Positions 36,176 to 43,981 of a stretch of 64,000 nt of DNA are shown piece by piece. Under the pieces are notes generated by a model. That model ran no database searches, was not told the origin of the DNA, and worked only from the letters and a program-made list of their open reading frames with translations. Made by a program: the position numbers and the translations under genes. The stretch's first letter is position 1. Each line of letters starts with the position of its first letter. The DNA is from Breznakibacter xylanolyticus. GTDB taxonomy: Bacteria > Bacteroidota > Bacteroidia > Bacteroidales > Marinilabiliaceae. The stretch covers positions 178,290 through 242,289 of the forward strand of contig NZ_QKZK01000002.1 in NCBI RefSeq assembly GCF_003254275.1, in the 5' to 3' direction.

Positions 36176-37858
36176 ATGAGACATATAAAAAGCTACATAG
36201 CCGCCCTAAGCCTGCTGCTCACCATAGCAGCCTGCGATAAAGAGGGCGATCAGATGGTGGTGTCGGGGCTGGAGGCCTCACAACTCACTGCCACCACCGA
36301 CAATTTGGTGCTCAACAAATCGTTGCGCAATCAGCAGGTGCTTTCACTGGTGTGGAGCAGCAGTGACCTCACCGTCAGTGATGAGTCAGCGGCCATCCCG
36401 TCAGGATTTCCCATTTACACCCTACAAGCATCGGCCTCCGAAGATTTCAGCAAGGTCATTGCCTATCCCGAGGCGTCGCTCTCGCACAGCTTTACCGGTG
36501 CCGAGCTCAACACCCTGGCCAACACTGCCGGCTTGCCCGTCGATGTGGCCTCGCCCCTCTACTTTCGCATGCTCACCCAACTGGGCAACAACCTGGCGCC
36601 CGCCATCAGCCAGGTGATAAAAGTGAGCGTGACCCCGTATTTTATCGACATGACCAAGTTGTTCGTATTGAGTAAAGATCAATCCACCACGTTGGCCACC
36701 CTCTCATCGCCCACGGCCAACGGCGAATACGCCGGCTTTATATCGGCAACCGGATGGATGAACGTTTACATGATGGAAGGAGACGATACCCTGTGGGGAA
36801 ATGATGGCGTCACCGGCAAAGACTTTGCCCTCTCGTCGGACACCAAAACACATTGGAACTGCTGGTTCCCGGGTTCCAAGGGGTGCTACTACATCACCAT
36901 GAGCACCAATAACAAAGCGTGGACAGCGACCTTCATGCCCGACATCACCGTGGGGGGTGACGTGAGCGCAACCCTGGCCTTCGACACCAAAGACAACCTG
37001 TGGAAAGGCACCGTGATCACCACTGCCGACAACGCCAACATCACCCTCAGCAGCAAAGGAGACAAATACGATGTTACAACGGGTGCTTCGCAATCGACCG
37101 AAAGCCATCTCTTCTTTGCCGAAAGCTCAACCGGCGTGCTCACCCTTGCCGAAGCAGCCGGCAACATTGCTGTTGCCAAAGCCGGAACTTACACCCTGAA
37201 AATTGACCTGAACAACCCCACCCAATGGACGTATGAACTCACCTCGGGCATCGAAGAAGAAGAGGAAGAGGTTATCACCACCCTGTATTTGCCCGGTATT
37301 GACGACAAAACAAAAGGCGGATGGGTGTTTGACAGCTTTATCAACCAATCGTCGGACGAAGGCATCTTCATTGGTGTGGTCTATGTTGACTCAAACGAAG
37401 GCTTCATCATGCACACAGTGAAAGACGACTGGAGCAGCACCTATTTCTCGATGGGCGAAACCGAAGGCACGCTGGTGAAAAACGGTTCTCCCAAGAAGAG
37501 CATCACCGCTCCGGCCGCCGGCACCTACATCCTCACCGTCAACCTCAACACATTGACATACTCCTTTAAGGCACTAGGAGATGTGTTGTATCTTTACGGC
37601 CTTAATGATGCATGGAATTTCAACACCACCATTGCCAAAACAGGCAACGGCACCTATTCGGGCACCGCAGTGGTCACTCAAAAATCGGAATGGGGTTTCA
37701 AACTGGCCATTGAGAACGGCAACTGGGATGATTTCTTTGGGGGCTATGAAGGAACGCTTTACTTTAAGGGAGGCAACATCACCGATGATGCCACCCCGGG
37801 AACCTACACCATCAACGTTGACCTCATCAATGGCACCTATCAAATGACATTGCAATAA
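36176..37858 (+). CDS. SusE/SusF-like outer-membrane glycan-binding lipoprotein
   Basis: This 560-aa lipoprotein (signal ending TIAACDKEG, Cys20) has an N-terminal SusE domain (about 25-160: LNKSLRNQQVLSLVWSSSD, YTLQASASEDFSKVI, SPLYFRMLTQLG). It is followed by three similar beta-sandwich modules beginning LFVLSKDQ, LYLPGIDD and LYLYGLND, each with Trp-rich loops such as WNCWFPG and WDDFFGG suited to sugar binding. An acidic linker EEEEEE (about 362) separates modules 1 and 2. It should bind galactan at the surface. It lies between susD and GH53, and its start is preceded by a leader hairpin. Confidence 0.85.
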   Translation: MRHIKSYIAALSLLLTIAACDKEGDQMVVSGLEASQLTATTDNLVLNKSLRNQQVLSLVWSSSDLTVSDESAAIPSGFPIYTLQASASEDFSKVIAYPEASLSHSFTGAELNTLANTAGLPVDVASPLYFRMLTQLGNNLAPAISQVIKVSVTPYFIDMTKLFVLSKDQSTTLATLSSPTANGEYAGFISATGWMNVYMMEGDDTLWGNDGVTGKDFALSSDTKTHWNCWFPGSKGCYYITMSTNNKAWTATFMPDITVGGDVSATLAFDTKDNLWKGTVITTADNANITLSSKGDKYDVTTGASQSTESHLFFAESSTGVLTLAEAAGNIAVAKAGTYTLKIDLNNPTQWTYELTSGIEEEEEEVITTLYLPGIDDKTKGGWVFDSFINQSSDEGIFIGVVYVDSNEGFIMHTVKDDWSSTYFSMGETEGTLVKNGSPKKSITAPAAGTYILTVNLNTLTYSFKALGDVLYLYGLNDAWNFNTTIAKTGNGTYSGTAVVTQKSEWGFKLAIENGNWDDFFGGYEGTLYFKGGNITDDATPGTYTINVDLINGTYQMTLQ

Positions 37859-37894
37859 TTCAGCCCGGTGATTCCCGGTGTGATTCATTGTTTC

Positions 37895-38125
37895 ACAGAG
37901 TAAGAATAAACGCAGAGACTCAAAGGCGCTGAGTTATTTTATTGCGCCATGCGTTTAAATAACAAAGCAGATAACTCAAAGAGTCATATAGTAGTTTTTA
38001 ATGAACACAGAGGCACAGAGTTTTTTTTTAAAGTTGTGTTGTGCGTTAGAGATACGATTACACCTGTGTTCAAATAAAAAAGCTGATAACTCAAAAGAGT
38101 TATATAGTAGAAACACTGAGATGGC
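37895..38125. repeat. Two tandem copies of an imperfect 115-bp repeat
   Basis: GATAACTCAAAGAGTCATAT (37970) recurs as GATAACTCAAAAGAGTTATA at 38085, and CACAGAG-type words recur at similar offsets, giving a period of 115 bp. The word ATAACTCAAAAGAGTTAT is itself a palindrome. The stretch fills most of the 37859-38291 gap between the SusE and GH53 genes. Confidence 0.65.
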
Positions 38126-38251
38126 ACAGAGGGTCACCGAGGAGATATACCATTTTTTAAACAACTTTGATTTGATGACAAACGGTTGTTCTCCCCACGG
38201 GGAAAACTTCAATCGGTTTTCAAATCATCAACATCCAAAAAACAATTTCCC

Positions 38252-38279
38252 GACATCCCCCTTCGGGGGGATGAGGGGC
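38252..38279 (+). repeat. Leader hairpin element, copy 2
   Basis: GACATCCCCCTTCGGGGG followed by GATGAGGGGC, ending 12 nt before the GH53 ATG at 38292. The CCCCC/GGGGG stem is kept with a different loop from copy 1. Confidence 0.8.
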
Positions 38280-38291
38280 AAAAAAACCTTT

Positions 38292-39332
38292 ATGAAACTA
38301 CGCAACATATATCTTGCAGCCGTCATCGCCCTGGGCATCACCGCCTGCAGTGACAATGACAACGACACCCCGGTGACGCCCGAAGTTCCGGTGGTCGAAA
38401 AATTCGCCAAGGGAGCCGACGTGAGCTGGCTCACCCAAATGGAAAAACAAGGCATGAAGTTCTACAATGTCAACGGCCGTCAAACCGAAGGCATGCAACT
38501 GATGCAGGAGCTGGGCATGAATGCCATTCGCCTGCGCGTGTGGGTGAACCCCGCCGACGGCTGGTGCAATGCGGGCGACATGTTGGTGAAAGCCATCCGT
38601 GCCAACGAACTGGGTTTGCGATTGATGATTGATTTTCATTACAGCGACTCGTGGGCCGACCCCGCCAAGCAAGACAAACCTGCCGCTTGGGCATCGCTCA
38701 CCTTTGATGAGCTCAAAACAGCCGTGGCCACTCACACCACCCAGGTGCTCACCCTGCTCAAAACACACAACATCACCCCCGAATGGGTGCAGGTGGGCAA
38801 CGAAACCGGTAACGGCATGTTGTGGAGCGATGGGAAAGCATCGGAAAACATGGCACAATATGCTGCCCTCAACAATGCCGGCTATGATGCCGTGAAGGCC
38901 GTGTTCCCTTCCGCCAAGGTGATTGTGCATTTGCAAAACGGGCACAACAACAACCTGTTTCGATGGCTCTTTGACGGTCTGAAGAACAATGGAGGCAAAT
39001 GGGATGTCATTGGCATGTCGCTGTACCCCAATCTGCTTGCCGACACCCCCTGGAAAACCACCAACGACAACTGTGTCACCAATATTGAGGACATGATAAG
39101 CCGTTACAACAGCGAAGTCATGATTTGCGAAGTGGGTTACGACGTGTCGGATCCCCTGACGGCAAAGGCATTCCTGAGCGACCTCATCGGCCGCACCAAG
39201 GCCATCGCCAACGACAAGTGTCTGGGTGTGTTTTACTGGGAACCTCAGGCCTACAACAGCTGGAATGGTTACAACATGGGGGCGTTCGACACCAATGGCC
39301 AACCCACTGCGGCCATGGATGCATTCAAATAA
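38292..39332 (+). CDS. GH53 endo-beta-1,4-galactanase, lipoprotein
   Basis: This 346-aa enzyme starts at ATG 38292 with a lipoprotein signal (Cys19 in ALGITACSDND); the longer frame lacks a signal. GH53 hallmarks are present: KGADVSWLTQMEKQG at the domain start, RLRVWVNP, DFHYSDSWADPAKQ, acid/base Glu171 in VQVGNETGNGML, nucleophile Glu280 in MICEVGYD, and YWEPQAYNSW. It cuts the beta-1,4-galactan side chains of rhamnogalacturonan I and is the strongest evidence for the substrate of the whole locus. It ends before a strong terminator. Confidence 0.96.
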   Translation: MKLRNIYLAAVIALGITACSDNDNDTPVTPEVPVVEKFAKGADVSWLTQMEKQGMKFYNVNGRQTEGMQLMQELGMNAIRLRVWVNPADGWCNAGDMLVKAIRANELGLRLMIDFHYSDSWADPAKQDKPAAWASLTFDELKTAVATHTTQVLTLLKTHNITPEWVQVGNETGNGMLWSDGKASENMAQYAALNNAGYDAVKAVFPSAKVIVHLQNGHNNNLFRWLFDGLKNNGGKWDVIGMSLYPNLLADTPWKTTNDNCVTNIEDMISRYNSEVMICEVGYDVSDPLTAKAFLSDLIGRTKAIANDKCLGVFYWEPQAYNSWNGYNMGAFDTNGQPTAAMDAFK

Positions 39333-39355
39333 CGCCCGAAGCCACAAATGCACAT

Positions 39356-39406
39356 AAAAAAGACGGGAGGTTGATGGATTTTACACCATCAACCTCCCGT
39401 CTTTTT
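39356..39406 (+). terminator. Rho-independent terminator of the galactan operon
   Basis: GACGGGAGGTTGATGG (39362-39377) pairs perfectly with 39386-39401, flanked by A and T runs. It closes the operon after GH53. Confidence 0.95.
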
Positions 39407-39505
39407 ATATTGAAACGACAATCAATGCCGCTGTTTCAATATTATTGAGATCGGATGTGAGTCTCAAGACGCAAGATACAAGACTGTTTCAACAAGACAG
39501 ATTCA

Positions 39506-39773
39506 GGTCAAACGGCCACTGTTTAGGCTCAAGTAAAAACGATTGAGCTCAAACGGCCGCCGTTTAGGCTCAAGTAAAAATGATTGGGCTCAAACGGCCG
39601 CCGTTTAGGCTCAAGTAAAAATGATTGGGCTCAAACGGCCGCCGTTTAGGCTCAAGTAAAAAAGATTGAGCTCAAACGGCCGCCGTTTAGGCTCAAGTAA
39701 AAACGATTGGGCTCAAACGGTCGCCGTTTAGGCTCAAGTAAAAATGATTGGGCTCAAACGGTCGCCGTTTGAC
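39506..39773. repeat. Tandem array, 41-bp unit, six copies plus a partial seventh
   Basis: The units start at 39506, 39547, 39588, 39629, 39670, 39711 and 39752. Each has a hairpin core AAACGG-(3 nt)-CCGTTT, then AGGCTCAAGTAAAAA and a GATTGGGCTC-like spacer. The loop varies (CCG, TCG, CCA), while the stem is kept, even by a G-T pair in unit 1. The 41-bp unit would break any reading frame. The array fills most of the 39333-39801 gap, after a copy of the GTGAGTCTCAAGACGC tract at 39452-39485. Confidence 0.93.
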
Positions 39774-39801
39774 CCGACACAGATACTCACCTTAAAAGCC
39801 G

Positions 39802-40686
39802 TTAATCAATGAACCGTTCTACCATATTCCCATAAGCATCGATGCGTCGGTCGCGCAAAAAAGGCCAGATGCGGCGCACATCTTCGCTGCGAGCCATGTC
39901 AACCTCAACCAGCAAATTCACTTCGTCGTGATGGGGAGCCGATGCCACCATTTCGCCTTGCGGGCCGGCCACAAAGCTGTTGCCCCAAAACTGAATGCCA
40001 TTGGTTTGCGCCGATGGGTCGGGCTCATGACCGGTTCGGTTGACCGAAATAACAGGCAAACCGTTGGCCACGGCATGTCCGCGTTGCGAGATGATCCAGG
40101 CATTGAGTTGACGCGACTTCTCGTCGTCGGTATCGGAACTCTCCCAGCCAATGGCAGTGGGATAAATGAGCATGTCGGCACCACGCAAAGCCATCAGGCG
40201 GGCAGCTTCGGGATACCACTGATCCCAGCACACCAATACGCCCAGTTTACCCACCGATGTGGCAATGGGTTCAAACCCCAAATCGCCAGGCGTGAAATAA
40301 AACTTCTCGTAATAAGCCGGATCGTCGGGAATGTGCATCTTACGATACTTGCCGGCGATTGTCCCATCGGTTTCAAACACCACGGCCGTGTTGTGATACA
40401 GCCCCGGTGCCCGTCGTTCAAAGAGCGATGTCACCAGCACAATTTTCAATTCGGCAGCCAAGGCTCCATAAAACTGAGTCGAAGGCCCCGGGATGGGTTC
40501 AGCCAGATCGAACAGGGAGGTATCTTCGGTTTGGCAAAAGTACAAACTGTTGTGCAACTCCTGCAACACCACCAACTGCGCCCCCTGTTGCGCCAATTGA
40601 CGCACATTGGATGCCAGCTTTTTCTTGTTGGCCTCCACATCAGCAGTGATGGCTTGTTGTACCAATCCGACTTTTAAGGTTTTCAT
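39802..40686 (-). CDS. aguB: N-carbamoylputrescine amidase
   Basis: This 294-aa cytosolic nitrilase-superfamily enzyme hydrolyses N-carbamoylputrescine to putrescine, ammonia and CO2. The catalytic triad is visible: Glu43 in VLQELHNSLYF, Lys116 in GKYRKMHIPDD and Cys153 in LVCWDQWYPE. The YYEKFYFTPGD and VNRTGHE stretches are typical of the AguB subgroup. It is 301 bp downstream of agmatine deiminase on the same strand; together they turn agmatine into putrescine. Its start is preceded by leader hairpin copy 3. Confidence 0.94.
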   Translation of the reverse strand: MKTLKVGLVQQAITADVEANKKKLASNVRQLAQQGAQLVVLQELHNSLYFCQTEDTSLFDLAEPIPGPSTQFYGALAAELKIVLVTSLFERRAPGLYHNTAVVFETDGTIAGKYRKMHIPDDPAYYEKFYFTPGDLGFEPIATSVGKLGVLVCWDQWYPEAARLMALRGADMLIYPTAIGWESSDTDDEKSRQLNAWIISQRGHAVANGLPVISVNRTGHEPDPSAQTNGIQFWGNSFVAGPQGEMVASAPHHDEVNLLVEVDMARSEDVRRIWPFLRDRRIDAYGNMVERFID

Positions 40687-40700
40687 GTGATTATAATTTA

Positions 40701-40727
40701 GCCCCCTAATCCCCCAAAGGGGGACTT
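40701..40727 (-). repeat. Leader hairpin element, copy 3
   Basis: On the minus strand AAGTCCCCCTTTGGGGG is followed by ATTAGGGGGC, ending 14 nt before the aguB ATG at 40686. It is identical over its length to copy 4 upstream of ridA, including the following TAAATTATAA. Confidence 0.9.
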
Positions 40728-40767
40728 TGGAATGTTTCGATTTTATTATTGTGGAGTAACCTCACCT

Positions 40768-40981
40768 TCACTCCCTCTTGCACTTCTGCACTCATGTACT
40801 TTTGCACTCTCATGCTTAGCTACTTTCTTGCTTTTGCACTTTTGCACTTTTGTACTCTTGCACTCTTGCACTCTCCTGCTTAGCTACTTTCTTACTTTTG
40901 CACTCTTCCACTCCTCCACTCTTCCACTCTTCCACTCTCTTCACTCAGGCACTTTGCTACTTTGCCGCTTTGCTACTTTCC
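40768..40981 (-). repeat. Degenerate 8-bp-period tract after aguA
   Basis: On the minus strand about 25 units follow each other with few slips: AAAGTAGC, AAAGCGGC, AAAGTAGC, AAAGTGCC ... GAGTGGAA, GAGTGGAG, GAGTGCAA, AAGTGCAA, AAGTAGCT, AAGCATGA. It begins 6 bp after the aguA stop and ends 40 bp before leader hairpin copy 3. Confidence 0.85.
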
Positions 40982-40987
40982 ATCCCC

Positions 40988-42019
40988 TCACCCCAACACC
41001 CCTTCGGGGAACTGCATGGTCACGCAATGCAGCGATCCATGTTGCTTGATTAGGGTAATGCAGTCGATGGAAACAATCTCGCGATCGGGAAAGGCGACCT
41101 GCAACGCATCCACAGCCTCCCGATCCTTTGCGCTGCCATACACGGGCAACAACACAGCGCCGTTGATGATTAGGAAATTGGCATAGGTGGCAGGAATGCG
41201 CTCCTCTTCGTAAAACACAGCATCAGCCATGGGCAATGGCACCAGTTTGTAGGGTTGCCCGTTGAGCTGCTTTAAGGCCATCAGCTCCTTTTCCATGGCA
41301 TCCAACTCGGTAAAATGCTCATCGTTGGGGTCGTCGCACTTGACGTAAGCAATGGTATCGACCGAGCAAAAACGCGCCAGAGTGTCCACATGACTGTCGG
41401 TATCGTCGCCGGCCAGGTAACCATGGTTGAGCCACAGGACCCGCTTCACGCCCAGGCGTTCAATCAATTGTTGCTCCACATCGTGACGGTTCCACTCATC
41501 GTTGCGATTGGGCGAAAGCAAACATTCCGAGGTGGTCAGCAAGGTTCCCTCGCCATCCGACTCCAAACTGCCCCCTTCGAGCACCATGTTGCGATGATTT
41601 TCGTAACCCACCCCCTCGGCAAACACCTCGCGGTCGAACAATCGAGACGTAATCAGGTTGTCTTTTCCCGAAGCGAACTTCAATCCCCAACCGTTGAACT
41701 TAAAATCGAGCAACACCGGACGGCCATTCCGCATCAACGTGAGCGGCCCATGATCACGCGCCCAGGTATCGTTGCTCTCCACGTGTTCCACCATCAACCG
41801 ATGGTCATCCACCTCGGGAAACAACGCCCGCACATGCGACACATCGTGACACACAATCAACAATTTTTCGCGTTTGAGAATCTCACGGGCAATGTTGATG
41901 AAGCAATGCTCAGCTTCGTTGAGAATATCGGCCCAATCGGTGTTGATGTGCGGCCAGGTGAGCATCACCCCACTTTGGGGTGCCCATTCTGCCGGAAATA
42001 TGGTGTGTGTGGTTGGCAT
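40988..42019 (-). CDS. aguA: Agmatine deiminase
   Basis: This 343-aa enzyme of the guanidino-group-modifying superfamily converts agmatine to N-carbamoylputrescine. The conserved parts are FPAEWAPQSGVMLTWPH, ESNDTWARDHGPLT, LEGGSLESDGEGTLL, a catalytic His in DSHVDTLARF and the nucleophile Cys332 in QHGSLHCVTMQFP near the end. I chose ATG 42019, giving MPTTHTIFPAEW; the longer form would begin at a TTG lying inside the end repeat of the neighbouring element. It is paired with aguB for polyamine synthesis or agmatine use. Confidence 0.94.
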   Translation of the reverse strand: MPTTHTIFPAEWAPQSGVMLTWPHINTDWADILNEAEHCFINIAREILKREKLLIVCHDVSHVRALFPEVDDHRLMVEHVESNDTWARDHGPLTLMRNGRPVLLDFKFNGWGLKFASGKDNLITSRLFDREVFAEGVGYENHRNMVLEGGSLESDGEGTLLTTSECLLSPNRNDEWNRHDVEQQLIERLGVKRVLWLNHGYLAGDDTDSHVDTLARFCSVDTIAYVKCDDPNDEHFTELDAMEKELMALKQLNGQPYKLVPLPMADAVFYEEERIPATYANFLIINGAVLLPVYGSAKDREAVDALQVAFPDREIVSIDCITLIKQHGSLHCVTMQFPEGVLG

Positions 42020-42061
42020 GACGATAATGTTTTGGGACGTTGACTTGAGTGTTTTGTGTTT

Positions 42062-42262
42062 CAATATCGTTTAGTTAAGCCCCAATGGGGCGCCAGCAAC
42101 AGAGCAGGGCAAAGCCCTGTTTAAATTAAAAAACAAACTCAAGCCCTGAAGGGGCGTAAGCTTACGCCCCTTCAGGGCTCTAAGATTGAGTCTGCATTCA
42201 TCGTTGGGCGATGCCCAACGCTGCTGCTTATCGCCCTTTCAGGGCTTAACTTAACGACATTG
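42062..42262. mobile_element. Inverted-repeat element, copy A, with nested palindromes
   Basis: The ends are CAATATCGTTTAGTTAAGCCC (left) and, inverted, CAATGTCGTTAAGTTAAGCCC (right), bounding 201 bp. The interior differs from copies B and C: it holds a perfect 38-bp palindrome at 42142-42179 (half-site AGCCCTGAAGGGGCGTAAG) and GGGC-based inverted repeats (GGGCAAAGCCC, GTTGGGCGATGCCCAAC). No coding capacity and no obvious target duplication. With the terminator at 42276-42304 it fills the 42020-42367 gap. Confidence 0.6.
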
Positions 42263-42275
42263 ATTTAGGATTTAC

Positions 42276-42304
42276 AAAAAAAAAGGGAAACAAGCTCCCT
42301 TTTC
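42276..42304 (-). terminator. Terminator of the aminotransferase gene
   Basis: On the minus strand AAAGGGA-GCTTGTT-TCCCTTT is followed by a long T run. It lies 64 bp downstream of the aminotransferase stop. Confidence 0.85.
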
Positions 42305-42367
42305 ATTTTCTCATTAAAATATCGTACAGTCCCCTCCCCCTCGGAGAGGTAGTGAGGGACTTTGGGA

Positions 42368-43657
42368 TTATTTACTCAGTTCCTTGCAGGCATTGTACAT
42401 GCCATCAAACAGGGCTTTCATGTCCGAAGCAGCCACGGCGGCAAAGGCCACACGTAACATGTTATTCAGGTTGATGACCCCGATGCTGTATTTCTCAATC
42501 AAGAGATGACGCACGGCTTCCCCATCGAGACCTTCGCGCAGTTTCACGCACATGAAATAGCCCGAATTGTAAGGCAATGTGGTGAAAAACTCCTGATAAC
42601 GAGTATCCTTCAACACCTCTTTCACAGCCTCGTAACGCTGCTGCATGATCTCGAACTTCGCCTGTTTTTCCTGCTTGTAAGTGGGTGAATCAAATGCCTT
42701 GAGCAACAACGACTGCGAAAGGTTAGATGCATTGGAGATATTTCCACGCACAGCACCCGCCGCCTTGTTTTCCAGCGCTTCGTACAGTGAGGCATCGCCA
42801 CCTTTCACGGCAAAGGTGATGAATCCCACGCGAAATCCCCACACGTAATCTTCCTTGGTAGGGCCATCGACTTTAACGGCCAACACGTTTTCGTGAATAT
42901 CGGCCAGGTAGGCAAAAGGCGACTGACCATCGATGCCCTTCTCGAATACCAGTCCGAAGTAGGCATCATCACAAATCACCACAATCTTTTTACCCTTCTC
43001 AGCGGCCTGTTTGATGGCCGATACCAAAGCCTTCATCTCATCAAAGGTGGGTGAATAGCCACTGGGGTTATTGGGGAAGTTGAGCAACAACACTTTTTTC
43101 TCACCGGCGGTCATCAACGACTCATACATCGATTCCACATCGAGCCCGTTGCCCCTGAAGAGGTTGTAAGTCACAATGCGGGCATCGTAACCATTGATCA
43201 ACGCCAGATTGTAGTTGCCCCAAAACAGATTGGGCACCAAAATTTCCTGACCGGGATCGGCAAACAAATAACCGGCCATGCTGATGCCATGCGTCAGGGC
43301 GTTGGTCACCACAGGCAAGCTGAAAGTTTTGCCCTTCAAATCGGGGTTCTTCTCCACTTGCATCTCTTGCCAGCGCTTGCGAATGTCAGGACGACCAAAG
43401 CTGGGCGCGTAGGGAAATGAAAAGATGGGATCGAGATTGATTTTTTCGTCGATGGAGTTCAGGCGCATGGGCGTCCCGTCGTCCTCAATGGCCGCGCCAA
43501 TGGTGGCATTGATGCGCGTGCCTTTGGCTTCGGCGCCTTGCCCTAGAATCCCTTTCTTGGGGAAGAAAATATTTTTTCCTTTCTGCGACAGCAGTTCTAA
43601 TACGACCGGATTTTTTGACTGAATAATGTTGTTGAGTTCCTGTGCCTGTGGGTTCAT
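42368..43657 (-). CDS. PLP-dependent aminotransferase, class I/II fold
   Basis: This 429-aa protein starts at ATG 43657 (MNPQAQELNNIIQ); the frame runs further upstream but without a better start. Fold type I features are LNFPNNPSGYSPTFDEMK, VVICDDAYFGLVFE (Asp binding the pyridine nitrogen) and a Lys in VDGPTKEDYVWGFRVGF as the likely Schiff-base residue, followed by the phosphate-binding Arg. The GPTKED form is less usual than SLSK. The amino-acid substrate cannot be deduced; aromatic or aspartate-type activity is common in this group. It is monocistronic with its own terminator. Confidence 0.88.
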   Translation of the reverse strand: MNPQAQELNNIIQSKNPVVLELLSQKGKNIFFPKKGILGQGAEAKGTRINATIGAAIEDDGTPMRLNSIDEKINLDPIFSFPYAPSFGRPDIRKRWQEMQVEKNPDLKGKTFSLPVVTNALTHGISMAGYLFADPGQEILVPNLFWGNYNLALINGYDARIVTYNLFRGNGLDVESMYESLMTAGEKKVLLLNFPNNPSGYSPTFDEMKALVSAIKQAAEKGKKIVVICDDAYFGLVFEKGIDGQSPFAYLADIHENVLAVKVDGPTKEDYVWGFRVGFITFAVKGGDASLYEALENKAAGAVRGNISNASNLSQSLLLKAFDSPTYKQEKQAKFEIMQQRYEAVKEVLKDTRYQEFFTTLPYNSGYFMCVKLREGLDGEAVRHLLIEKYSIGVINLNNMLRVAFAAVAASDMKALFDGMYNACKELSK

Positions 43658-43762
43658 TGTAAAGTGTTTAATGTTCAAACGGGGCAAAAATACGCTTTTT
43701 CGCACAACCCGCAACAGCCCCAAAAACAGTTTTTCGCTCATTTAAGCTCACCGAAATAGCAA

Positions 43763-43794
43763 AGGCGGCCACCTTCGCAAAAAGATGACCGCCT
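43763..43794 (-). terminator. Probable terminator region of GH115
   Basis: On the minus strand AGGCGGTCA (43794-43786) pairs with TGGCCGCCT (43771-43763) through nine pairs including one G-T, followed by a weak T-rich stretch. The 43658-43981 gap also has the small inverted repeats GGGCATAGCCC and GGGCTAAAGCCC at 43867-43904 and nothing else I can name. Confidence 0.55.
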
Positions 43795-43981
43795 GTGGAT
43801 TTATAAGTACAACGAATGATGAATGAAAAACACTCAACCTCATCGACAATGATTAGAATTGACGTAGGGCATAGCCCGATACGAATGACAATGGGCTAAA
43901 GCCCGACTGATGCAGTTCATGATACCCATCCACTAAAGCAGACGGCTATTGATAAAAAGCGATATTCCAGAATCGCACACA

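Noticed and set aside
39506..39773. CRISPR array
   Set aside because: The between-core sequence is nearly identical in each unit, so there are no spacers, and no cas genes are nearby.
40732..41049. A Leu/Ser/Thr-rich 105-aa membrane-like peptide on the plus strand
   Set aside because: It is the translation of the degenerate octamer tract read on the antisense strand; composition, not coding, explains the frame.
40988..42064. Longer agmatine deiminase with TTG start
   Set aside because: The extra 15 residues start inside the end repeat of element A and have no family counterpart; ATG 42019 is preferred.
42325..42366. Seventh copy of the leader hairpin element
   Set aside because: The GTCCCCTCCCCCTCGGAGAGG stretch is only partly similar and lies at the 3' end of the aminotransferase, not before a start codon.
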